From: Typha latifolia
Taxonomy: Eukaryota; Streptophyta; Magnoliopsida; Poales; Typhaceae
Assembly (NCBI GenBank): GCA_019914945.1
Contig: CM034110.1
Coordinates: 3,477,001-3,541,000, forward strand
Direction of reading: 5' to 3'
DNA: 64,000 nt
Part shown: one piece after another, positions 55,093 through 64,000 of the stretch
How the letters are laid out: each line of letters starts with the position of its first letter
Position numbering within the stretch: the first letter of the stretch is position 1
Position numbers and translations under genes: made by a program
Notes under the pieces: model-generated
Database searches by the model: none
What the model was told of the DNA's origin: nothing
Seen by the model: the letters and a program-made list of their open reading frames with translations, nothing else

Positions 55093-56395
55093 AGACAATC
55101 GTGCGTGGCATGCCATGTAACCGAGCAACATTTCTCACAAAAATTTCAGCGACTAACTTGGCCAAAAATGGATGTGACAATGTCGAAAAGTGCGCATACT
55201 TGCTCAATCTATCAACGACTATAAAAATAACATAATAACTTTGTACCAGTGGAAGATTCTCTATGAAATCTATAAAAATGTCTTCCTAATCACGGTCCGG
55301 TATAGGTAAAGGCTGTAGTAATCCGGCTGGTTTCAATATGGTTGCCATAGCTTTTTGATAGACTTCACAAGCATGGACAAAACTCCTCACATCCCGCCTC
55401 AATCCTGGCCACATGCAACTCTGTGATATCCTCTATAAGTCCTCAAGACACCCTCATGACCAGCCTCTAGAGTTTGGTGGAAGTGCTCCAACAATTTCTG
55501 CCACAACCCATCATTTGTGGGCACTCGAATGCATCCGTGGTCCAACAGCAAACCGTCTCGGTTCTCCAACTCTGGATGGCTCTCCGGATTATCCATCACC
55601 TCCTGTAACAATCTCAAAACATCTAGGTCAGATGTACATGCATACCTCAGCTCATCAAGAAAAGGAAAAGTGGGAGAAGAATAGGCTGCAAGCTCGGCGG
55701 TGTCGGTTTGGCGTGATAGTGCATCCGCCGCTCTATTTTATGTTCATTTCTTGTATTGAATTTCATAATCATACCCCAGTAATTTGGTGACCCATCTCTG
55801 CTGTGTCGGAGTGTGTATACGCTGTCCCATAAAATATGGAAAGCTCCTTTGATCGGTTCAGATAATGAATCGCCTATCGATCAAATAAGGCCTCCATTTT
55901 GACACCGCATGCAGAATTGCCAATATCTCTCTCTCGTAAGTCGATAATTGCTGAGATTTTTGTAATAAAGCTTTGCTAAGAAAGGCAATGAGACTTCCTC
56001 CTTGCATTAGTACAGCTCCTATGCCAACTCTCGACGCATCACATTCCACAATGAACTCTTTGGTGAAGTTCGATAGCGCTAAAATGGGAGCTGTCGTCAT
56101 TGCTATTTTAAATTTTTCAAAGAATGTAGTGGCTTCATCCGTCCATCTAAAAGAGTCCCTCTTCAATAAAGAAATGAGAGGAGCAGAGATCTTGCCATAC
56201 CCGGCGATGAAGCAACGATAATATCCGGTCAGCCCAAAAAAATCCTCACAATCTTGTGGTGGTAGTAGGAATAGGCCAAGCGGTTATGCATGCCACCTTT
56301 TGAGGATCCGTCGCTACACCTTCCACTGAGATGATGTGGCCTAAATACTCCACTTGTGGTACTCCCCATAGGCACTTGGACTTCTTAATCTTCAA
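55093..56395 (-). pseudogene. Gypsy integrase N-terminus, RNase H and RT end (G7)
   Basis: Reading leftward from 56395: RT thumb, connection, RNase H with FTKEFIVECDASRVGIGAVL and YEREILAILHAVSKWRPYLI (55858-56166), then the integrase start LLLDHGCIRVPTNDGLWQKL with HQTLEAGHEGV (HH of the zinc site, 55399-55617) and decayed core sequence. It ends at the S LTR at 56396, within the RT. Confidence 0.8.
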
Positions 56396-57207
56396 CGATA
56401 CGATCTCCCCTTAGGCTAAGGCTCTATCTATCCCGATTTTCAGATCTGGACATGATCTGACATGGAACTTTGAAAATAGAACCCGAAAGGTGCAACTATC
56501 AGATCGACGTGAAATTTTGATATGTTGTATCCTAGAAAAGAGCTTTCCAAAAAGTCTAGTTTCAAGAGATTTGGACGATCAGATCTTGAGATATTGTCTA
56601 ATTAGTAGACGAACGTCAGGGAGTCCGTCTTTGGATCTGTGGATGGAGGCATGAGATCCTAGGTGATGATGGATGCTAGTGGACCGGCGGTAATGGGGTG
56701 GCACTGGTGAATACGTGGAGGTGGAAGGGTTATGGATGATGGTAGGGTTAGGGCAAAGTGAAAGATAGATTGGAAGAGGGGGAGGAGTGGGCCGCCCCTA
56801 AGGGACTAGGGTGAGTGGCCGGTTGAGGGAGGCTAGAAGCGACAGCGCCAAGGAACGAGAGAACGAGAGAGAAGAAGAAGAAGACTAGGACAAAAGTCAA
56901 TTCATTCAATAATGACTCCTTGGTTGCCATCCACACCTTTAGAGGCTTACCAAACAATTCACAAATGGCAATTATTAACCCTAGAAATAATAGATTTTCG
57001 TCGATCACGTTCGATTGCGTTCGAACGCACATTTTGCGTTCTCTGTATTTGAGAACCTGATGTAGGCATTCACAAGCGCGTTCAAATGCACCCCACCCGT
57101 GTTCGAATGCGACATAGAGAAAACTCTTTTTCCTCTTGAAATAAACACTAAAACAAGAATAAAAGACACCCCTAAAGTGTATCCATACTTTAGACGATAT
57201 CGGTGAA
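56396..57207 (-). mobile_element. S-family LTR, diverged, between G7 and G8
   Basis: The left end is CGATACGATCTC (T to C at the terminus) and the right end lacks the last 14 or so bases (breaks at GGTGAAG). TATA-like sequence and palindromes at 56940-57110. An open frame (56748-57323) runs from G8 pol into this LTR; it is a chance fusion. Confidence 0.7.
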
Positions 57208-58083
57208 GCCGGCGATGAAGCGTCGATCTTGCCATACCCGGCGATGAAGCGGCGATAATATTCGGTCAGCCCCAAGAATCCTCGCAATCCTGTGGTGATA
57301 GTAGGGATCGGCCAAGCGGTCATTCATGCTACCTTTTGAGGATTCGCTGAGATTGTATGACCTAAATACTCCACTAGTGGTACTCCTCATAGGCACTTGG
57401 ACTTCTTAATCTTCAGCTAGTTTTGCTTCAACAAATTCAGCACATCCTCCAAATGCCGCCAATGCTCCATTTTAGTCATGCTATATACCAAAATATCGTC
57501 AAAGAATACCAAGACATACCTTCGCAGTAGAGGCCAAAACATATCATTCATGAGGCCTTGAAAAGTAGATGGAGCATTCGTGAGACCAAAGCGTATCACC
57601 CATAACTCGTAGTGCCCTTCTGGAGTTCGAAATGCAATTTTGTGCACATCCCCCGGGTGAACTCTAATTTGACGATACTTGGCCCTCAAGTCAAGCTTGC
57701 TGAATATGGTCCCCCCTACAAGCTCGTCCAGCAGCTCCTCTATGATCGGAATAAGATACCGATCATTGACGGTGATAGCATTTAGTGCTCGGTAGTCGAC
57801 ACGAAAACGCAATATCCTATCCTTCTTTCGCACCAATAGCACTAGCGAGTAAGTGCTATGTTGTATGAGGCCTTGCTCCAACATCTCGGCTACCATCTTG
57901 GAGATAACTTTCTTTTGCACATGTGGATATCAATATGGCCTCACGTTCGCCGGTGCAACCCCAGGTATAATCTCTATGCGATGGTTCGTCGTTCGCCTTG
58001 GTGGCAACTCCTTTAGTTCCTCAAACAGTCCAGCAAATTTTTCTAATAAATTAGATAACATGATGGTAGTATTTGGACTCTAA
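57208..58083 (-). pseudogene. Gypsy reverse transcriptase remnant (G8)
   Basis: 57417-57920 encodes [95 protein letters not shown] and FFDD; the usual SAGYHQ is RAKYRQ. Downstream is TTGLRGFLGLTEYYRRFIAG (connection), in another frame. The region containing gag and protease is absent: the RT linker abuts the primer sites. Confidence 0.8.
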
Positions 58084-58085
58084 TA

Positions 58086-58143
58086 AGGGCTCTGATACTA
58101 AGTAATAAGCTCTAATACTAATTGATAAGCTCTGAAACTAAAT
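58086..58143 (-). repeat. Reiterated primer-binding sites (G8)
   Basis: Three to four copies of about 20 bp: GGCTCTGATACTAAG, AGCTCTAATACTAAT, AGCTCTGAAACTAAAT, then the LTR end. Each is a decayed complement of TGGTATCAGAGC. A normal element has one. Confidence 0.7.
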
Positions 58144-58779
58144 TGTTAAGATCTGGAACCAAAGATAGGCTACGCAACTATTCTTTCAAGATTTGGAAGT
58201 ATTATAGGAATCAGTCTACGCAATCGTAGGAAAATATTCATCAAATATTCTATCATAGTCATAAATTTACAAAATTAATGAGGTTAGATTTGTAACTTTC
58301 TGATCTACAACCTTCATATTTATCCATTTCGCAGATTCGAACTGTAGTAGGGATGGAAACACGGAATAACGTGGGTGAGGGTGGTGATGATGGGTGGAGT
58401 GGATGTTAGGGTTATGGATGGATATGGAGATGAAGGTGGATTGTGGATTTGATTTAGGGATATAGACAAACAGAATAATTGGTCGAGATCCCATAGAAGA
58501 GGGGTGGCTCGACAGTTGAGGGATATTAGAAGTTAGGAAAGATCTTGCCAACGGTAGATGTGGAAGGTTGGTGCATAGCATCCACATATATATGAGGCAA
58601 GAATTCAATAATCCAATAGCATAATGAAGTTGGCTGCCATCCACATATATATAGAGGGTAGCCAACAAGTCCTAAAATAATATGAAACCCTAATTCTAGA
58701 ACTTTCATATCAATCGCGTTCGAATGCGCCCAATAGAGTTCGAATGCACCAAAAGATATTCTCTCTATGTACGAACGCT
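58144..58779 (-). mobile_element. 5' LTR of G8, truncated
   Basis: It starts TGTTAAGATC at the primer-site side and matches G LTRs through TATATATA (58650s) to the first palindromes (58715-58775), then breaks into gag at 58779. Confidence 0.75.
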
Positions 58780-59085
58780 GAAGCACCCAATCCATTGGAT
58801 GATCGCCTTGGAATTTTAGGAAATCCAAGCGTACGGTTCTCCCCCGAATAGTATTGTCGGGTTCACGAAAGATCCTTGGTTCAGGTCTAAACCTTTGTTC
58901 AAGTTGATCCCTTTCTCTAAATCTTCGAGCACGTCCATCACCATCTCCAAAGGGATCAACTTCATCCTCAAAGTGCCAATCCTCCTCATCGACGAAGCAC
59001 ACTGGTGCTGCACGCCTCTCGGGTTCCACCACCGCCGATCTTGGGTTTTGCAACGGAGGTGGGGAATGATGTGTGGGCATAGGTA
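58780..59085 (-). pseudogene. Gypsy gag fragment
   Basis: The minus strand has FVDEEDWHFEDEVDPFGDGD, FRPEPRIFREPDNTIRGRTV and LDFLKFQGDHPMDWVLQ, then runs in frame into the LTR at 58779. The frame 58526-59080 is thus a gag/LTR chimera. Confidence 0.8.
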
Positions 59086-59090
59086 AGAGG

Positions 59091-59620
59091 GGATTATAGA
59101 CGATGGGAAAGAAGTGGTCGAGATCCCAAAGAAGAGTGATGGCTCGATAGTCGAGGGAGATTAAAAGTTAGGAGAAACCTTGCCAACGGAGTGGTGGAAG
59201 GTTGGTGAAGAGGGAGGAAGGAGAATTCTAGAGAGATGATAGGAGGCAAGAATCTAATAATCCAATAGCATAATGAAGTTGGCTGCCATCCACATATATA
59301 TAGAGGCTAGCCAATAAGTCCTAAACCAATATGAAACCCTAATTCTAGAACTTTCCTGTCGATCGCTTTCGAACGCGCCTGATCACATTCGAACACCAAA
59401 AGACGTTCTCTATATGTGCGAATGCAATGCGGGCATTCGAACTTGCCCGACCGCGTTCGAACGCACAATATGCGTTCTCTGTATTTGTGAACCTGATGCA
59501 GGCGTTTGCAAGGGCGTTCGAACGCGACCTCTCTTGCGTTTGAACGTGACCTATAGGAATTTTATTTTAATGAAAATAAACACCTAATGCAATAATAAAA
59601 GATCCTAACTAAGTGTATAA
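59091..59620 (-). mobile_element. G-family LTR fragment
   Basis: It matches G4 LTR from the leader (GACGATGGGAAAGAAGTGGT) through TATATATA (59296-59303) and well-kept palindromes (59370-59530) to the start TATACACTTAGTTAGGATC. The primer-site end is missing. Confidence 0.8.
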
Positions 59621-59785
59621 GACTCATTTGTGGCTCGTCTCCTACTGGTCCTAATTAAAGAAGATAAGCCAAATCACTAGCCCCACCATCGGCTATATCG
59701 CCGGAATCGGCGAAGACTGAACACTATCAAGCCGTACATCTTTGTTTCCTTGCTTAAATTTCATACACATGCTCCGAAAATCAAA
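59621..59785 (-). pseudogene. Short gypsy protease/RT linker fragment
   Basis: Nucleotide match to 4440-4600 and 34755-34920 (linker between protease and RT), without an open frame. Confidence 0.65.
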
Positions 59786-59938
59786 AGTGGCGGCGGCTAC
59801 GGCGGCGCTGGGGCCCACTGCGACCATGCTAGGTGGTGCGTGGCACCCCCACGCCATGCCTAGCTGCATGGGCACGAGGTCGGCCACAGTCGTCGTGACC
59901 ATGCAAAAACTTAATTTTTTTTAGGCTAGGTTGTTACA
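59786..59938 (-). mobile_element. X LTR terminus, minus orientation
   Basis: The minus strand begins TGTAACAACCTAGCC and continues like the first 150 bp of X1 (TGGTCACGAC...GTGGCC, GTGCCACGCACCACC). It sits between two gypsy pieces. Confidence 0.65.
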
Positions 59939-59944
59939 CTGTAA

Positions 59945-60463
59945 GAGCCAATCCTCTTCATCGATGAAGCGCACAAGTGCCACACACCTCTCGGGTTCCA
60001 CGACCGCCGATCTTGGGTTGTGAATTGGATGTGGGGGATGATGTGTTGGAATAGGTAAAAGTGGATCATTGACATTAACATGTCGCACCTAAACTTGTGG
60101 GGTATCGCTTTGGTGCGGTCCCACCGCTAGTCTATCTTGAGGCGCCGATCTTTGTCAAGGAGATGACGAAGCCGATTGGTTCATGACATATTCCTTAAAA
60201 ACATTATGATCATTCTACATTGCGTCAACCCTATGCAGCAATATTTCGAATATGCCCCTAAGTTCATCCACCAAGCCTGTGTTCAAACCCATGAACGTTG
60301 GTTGACTCGGTCCTGCCGTGGCCGCCCCAAAGGAATCAGCCTCACGGTTATCGTGGATTAAATCTTCCCTTGTCGGTATGTTTTCCATTGATCTCCTTGT
60401 TGATGCTATTTTCCTTATTTCCACCATTAATGGAGATCCGAGGTTCGCCTGGCTCTAATACTA
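59945..60463 (-). pseudogene. Gypsy gag N-terminus and primer site
   Basis: 60215-60427 encodes VEIRKIASTRRSMENIPTRE and LVDELRGIFEILLHRVDAM, the gag start. 59945-60200 is the adjacent EDW region with stops. GGCTCTAATACTAA at 60451-60464 is the decayed primer site, followed by an LTR. Confidence 0.75.
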
Positions 60464-60464
60464 A

Positions 60465-60577
60465 TGATAGTGCACCTATGGAACGATTCCTTCAAGATTT
60501 GGATTGATTGTAGAAAGCAATCCGCGTAATCGAGGGAAAATATTTACTAAATATTCTCCCAGAGTTAGAAAATTACG
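60465..60577 (-). mobile_element. G-family LTR terminal fragment
   Basis: From TGATAG next to the primer site through GGAACGATTCCTTCAAG to AAATTACG, the first 113 bp of the LTR's 3' side, then replaced by an S LTR in opposite orientation. Confidence 0.7.
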
Positions 60578-61259
60578 TGATTCATATGTACCAGATCGGA
60601 ATTCACCGATGTCGCCACGAGCATGGATACACTTTAGGGGTGTCTTTTATTCTAATTTTAGTATTTATTTTACGAGAAAAAAAGGTTTTCTGTATGTCGC
60701 GTTCGAACGCGGTGGGGTGCGTTCGAATGCGTTTGTGAATGCCTGTATTAGGTTCGCAAATACAGAGAACGCAAAATGTGCATCGAGCATGTTCGAACGC
60801 GATTGGCAAAAATCCACTATTTCTAGGGTTAATAATTGCCAGTTTTAAATTATTTGGTTAGCCTCTAAAGGTGTGGATGGCAACTAATGAGTCATTATTG
60901 AATGACTTGAGGTTTGTCCTAGTCTTTTTCTTCTTCTTCTCTCTCATTCTCTCATTCCTCGGCGCCGCCGCTTTTAACCTCCGTCGACTAGCCACTCATC
61001 CTAGTCCCTTAGGGGCGGCGGCCCACTCCTCCCTCTTCGTCCAATCTATCTATCACCTTGCCCTAACCTCCTCCATCATCCATAATCCTTCCATCTCCAC
61101 TTACTCATAGTTGCCACCCCATTATCACCGGTCGACCACCATCCATCAACACCTAGGATCTCGTGCCTCCATCCATAGATCCATATATGGATTCTCTAAC
61201 GTTTGTCTACTTTTTGGACGATATCTCGAGAGCCCACCATCTGATTTCCCTGAAATTAG
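60578..61259 (+). mobile_element. S-family LTR, plus orientation, 3'-truncated
   Basis: It follows the S LTR from GATCGG.ATTCACCGATGTCG through the palindromes (60698-60815), the TATA-lacking TCTAAAGGTGTGG region, the pyrimidine leader and GAGATCTCGTGCC-like blocks to ATCTGATTTCCCTGAAATTAG. The last 200 or so bases are missing. Confidence 0.7.
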
Positions 61260-61260
61260 A

Positions 61261-61467
61261 TGATACGATTCGGACTTAACCAATGTCGTCTCGAGCATGG
61301 ATACACTTTAGGGGTGTCTTTGTTTCTTCTTTTCGTATTTCATTTTAAAAAAATAAGTTTTATGTATGTCGCGTTCGAACGTGAGTGGAGTGCGTTCGAA
61401 TGCGCTTGTGAACGCCTGCATCAGGTTCGCACATCTACAGAGTGCGAAATGTGCGTTTGAACGCCGC
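61261..61467 (+). mobile_element. Second S-family LTR start, in tandem
   Basis: It begins TGATACGATTCGGACTTAAC one base after the previous S piece, reaches the palindromes (61370-61460), and is cut at ACGCCGC by the copia LTR. Confidence 0.75.
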
Positions 61468-62542
61468 GTGTACAAAATATTCTGAGTGTATTTTTTCATG
61501 TATATGAGCTTTACACAAGTCTAGAATATCTCTGGTTTGAAGAATTGCAAGATTATTAGAGAAAAGTCGTCGAGTTCACAAACGCGTTCGAACGCGGAAT
61601 CTGTGTTCACACAGACAGAGAGCCGCGTTCACAAACACGTTCGAACGCGGGTACTACGTTCACAAACGCGTTCGAACGCGGGTACTGCGTTCACACAAAC
61701 AAAGAGTCGCGTTCACAAACGCGTTCGAACGCGGGTACTGCGTTCACACAGACAGACAAGCCGCGTTCACAAATGCATTCAAACGCGGGTACTACGTTCA
61801 CACAGACAGAGAGCCGCGTTCACAAACGCGTTCGAACATGGGTACTGCGTTCACACAGACCGAGAGCTACGTTCACAAACGCGTTCGAACGCAACCTAAA
61901 GAATTCAAGTTGTCGCGTTCGAATGCACTCGGGCCCGTTCGAATGCACCTGAGTTCAAGTCATGCCGTTCGAACGCACCCGGGCCACGTTCGAACGCACC
62001 AACAAAGTTTGATAAAATTGGACTTTCGTGAGTACGGAGAAGACTTGGATTTAGCTCTATCTTGGAGATCATATATAAGGATTGTGATGCCCTATCTTGA
62101 GGGTGGTTGAAGAAGCATTATCGAAGGAGACTTCTTGAGGCTACATCGGTTCTTCAACTATCAAGGTTCCACTCAACTATAAAACTTAATCTTTCATCTT
62201 AAGGGCTATCTAGACGAAAGATCAATCTCGAGGGTTACTGATGTTGGACTTCAATCACAAGAAGCAGTGAATCGTGGGTTCTAGCGAGCAAGACTGAGAG
62301 GAACAAAGTCGTTTGGATCGACGGGTTGTTTTGTGAGTTAGTCTTGTAACTACTACTATTCTAGTGATTGGTTTTGATCCGAGTTTGGATCCGTGGTTTT
62401 TTCCCGTTTGGGTTTTTCCATGTTAAAATCTTGGCGTTCATCTCTGCTTTTGCTCTTAATATTTCTACGGACTTTTACTTAAGCGAACGAGTGATATCAT
62501 TGCCTAGTAGTTAGATACATACTTGTGTCTAAGGTTTTTTCA
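61468..62542 (+). mobile_element. C-family copia LTR, 5'-truncated
   Basis: It lacks the first 30 or so bases (starts GTGTACAAAATATTC) and ends TTTTTTCA at 62542. The 53-bp array (61572-61892) has about six units, more than other copies. TATA box TATATAAG at 62072-62079. No primer site follows; gypsy gag-like DNA does. Confidence 0.85.
61572..61892 (+). repeat. 53-bp tandem repeat array (61 kb copy)
   Basis: About six units, most with CGCGTTCGAACGCG intact; one unit is shortened between GGGTACTAC and GTTCACAAACG. Same unit as at 18508 and 54226. Confidence 0.85.
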
Positions 62543-62767
62543 TAAGGGAGGCCATGGCAAACATGATTGCACCATCGACCCCACAACGCGAGTCCACCCC
62601 CATGAACCCGCCGCCATCGATTCATAATTTGCACCCACAAGAGCCTTTGCTGCCACCACCCTATGGGCAGAGACAAGCAAGGATGGTTCCACCAAGCTCA
62701 ATTGCAAGTGAGCCCATCTGACGTGCGAACCAATATGGAGATTGCTTGATGAGCTCGGATAACAATT
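62543..62767 (+). pseudogene. Gypsy gag fragment, plus strand
   Basis: The frame from 62555 reads MANMIAPSTPQRESTPMNPP, then PQEPLLPPPYGQRQARMVPP; it resembles the gag after X3 (51160-51230). 62745-62767 (GAGCTCGGATAACAAT) resembles a decayed primer site before the G10 LTR. Confidence 0.5.
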
Positions 62768-63635
62768 TGATGGGTTCTTGCACTAAAAGATCGGCTACGG
62801 AACAATTCTTTAAGATCGAAATTTATTGTAGAAAATAGTCCGCGCAACTATGAGAAAATATTTGTTAGATATTTTCTAATAGTCCAAAAATTACGAGCCC
62901 AATTGGGTTAGGTCTGAAACTTCCCGATCTACAATTTTCATATTTATGCCCTTCACAGATTCGCACTATAGAAGGGACTAAAAGACAGAATAACATGGGT
63001 GATGGTGGTGGTGATGGGTGGAGTGGATTTTAGGGTGGATTGTGGAAGTGATTAAGGGAAGTAGATGAAGGGAACAAAGTGGTTGAGATCCCAAAGAAGA
63101 GGGGTGGCTCGACAGTCGAGGGAGATTAGAAGCGAGGAGAAATCTTGGCAACGGTAGATGTTAAAGGATGGTGAAGATGGGGAGGGAGACGTCTAGAGAG
63201 AAGATAGGAGGCAAGAAATCAATAATCCAATTCCATAATGAAGTTGGCTGCCATCCACATATTTATAGAGGCTAGCCAACAAGTCCTAAAACAAAATGAA
63301 ACCCTAACAAACCAACTAAACCAGTATTCTTTATCTTTTTCGATTATCTATCGAATTAAGCTTTCATTTTGTCACACATAGATTCTGAATTTCGAGGAGT
63401 AATGAATATAAAAGTTATAGATCTGGAGGTTTATCCAACTAGCTTAATATTATTTATGTGTATAATATTCTACGAATATTTTTCCAAAATTGCGCAGAGC
63501 TGAATTTAGCTAATCAAATAAAATCATAATCTACTAAGACTCTAACTAAACCAAATAACCAAATAAGATAATTAGACTCAATCCATTGAGCCTAATCTAT
63601 TTTTGATGTAATCCGATTTGATCTGATTCGTATCA
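62768..63635 (-). mobile_element. 3' LTR of G10 (palindrome-free variant)
   Basis: 868 bp, minus-strand ends TGATACGAATCAG and GAACCCATCA. In place of the TTCGAA cluster it has AACCAACTAAACCAGTATTC and CCATTGAGCC segments, as in G3. A polypurine tract follows at the right. Confidence 0.8.
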
Positions 63636-63670
63636 ATCTACCACGCTTCACCCACCTTGCCCTCAAGGTG
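63636..63670 (-). other. Polypurine tract and stem-loop of G10
   Basis: Plus-strand CCACGCTTCACCCACCTTGC then CCTCAAGGTG: same hairpin CACCTTGAGGGCAAGGTG with a G-rich run (one base change) toward the LTR. Confidence 0.7.
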
Positions 63671-64000
63671 AAAAGTCAGGAAAACGCTCCAAAATGTCAG
63701 TCTCCAACTCCCATGTTGCCTCATCAAATTGCTTGCCAAACCACTAAACTAGAATCTCCATCTCCAATCTGGTACCATGTCATCGTCAGCACCTAGCAAG
63801 TACACGAACTAGCTCTACAATCTCTATCACCTCCAATGACTTCGGTAGAACTGATCCAATGATCTCATGATCTCCAGTGCGCTTCCTAAGCAATGAAACA
63901 TGGAAAATAGGATGCACTCTCGACCCCTCCGGCAGCTCCAAATGATATGCAACCAGACCAATATGCTCCAACACCCGAATGCATCCGCGGTCCAACAACA
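63671..64000 (-). pseudogene. Gypsy chromodomain and integrase-deleted pol (G10)
   Basis: The minus strand reads [40 protein letters not shown] and EPLE-like [18 protein letters not shown], then a decayed chromodomain. The jump from LDRGCIRV to LEHIG is the same junction as in G3 (LLLDYGCIQV to LERIG). It continues beyond the window end. Confidence 0.8.

Overview
The window is plant nuclear DNA, almost certainly from a flowering plant. The evidence is dense nested LTR retrotransposons with tRNA-Met-type primer sites (TGGTATCAGAGC), both Ty3/gypsy chromovirus-like and Ty1/copia Sirevirus-like polyproteins, CT-rich promoter tracts, and one plant-specific glutaredoxin-domain gene. I cannot name the species; a monocot is possible but not shown. 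No CRISPR, operon, plasmid or bacterial feature is present.

Most of the window is one layered retrotransposon nest. For reference I name these families. G is a chromovirus-like gypsy lineage; every copy with internal coding sequence (G1 to G10) reads on the minus strand, and its LTR begins TGATACACTT. S is a related gypsy LTR family, TGATACGAT...ATCGTATCA, present as solo or broken LTRs. C is a Sirevirus-like copia family on the plus strand, LTR TGTTAGG...TTTTTTCA. X, Y, Z and V are long LTR-like sequences beginning TGTAAC(A/G) or TGTAATAACC. Layout: G1 with an S insertion (1-3231) sits in G2 (3232-7088); X/Y LTR-like DNA fills 7089-13471; non-coding DNA, a 141-bp tandem duplication and V fill 13472-17584; copia C1 (18367-26587, perfect 5-bp target duplication GTGTC) lies inside a G3 LTR (17652-26668); G3 pol and the Z LTR follow (26669-29678); then X2, nearly complete G4 (31039-37515), a plus-strand Del/Tekay-like gypsy fragment (37589-38916), copia C2 (38917-41942), and a solo S LTR with perfect duplication CTATG (42226-43118).

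A gene island at about 43140-46960 holds the only ordinary gene recognised, an intronless glutaredoxin-domain protein with four CxxC pairs (44729-45769). After it come a degraded gypsy gag (47559-48965), X3 with its own gag (48966-51384), and a mosaic of G, S and C pieces to the window end. This mosaic includes a circularly permuted 5S rDNA unit (53419-53665).

Nearly all element genes are broken by nonsense changes, frameshifts or deletions. The exception is the third ORF of C1 (25388-26290), which is fully open. The strongest unexplained signal is a CpG-rich palindrome, GCGTTCGAACGC, repeated many times upstream of the TATA box in both gypsy (G, S) and copia (C) LTRs, and again in front of the third ORF of C1. 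This suggests a shared regulatory module across two retrotransposon superfamilies.
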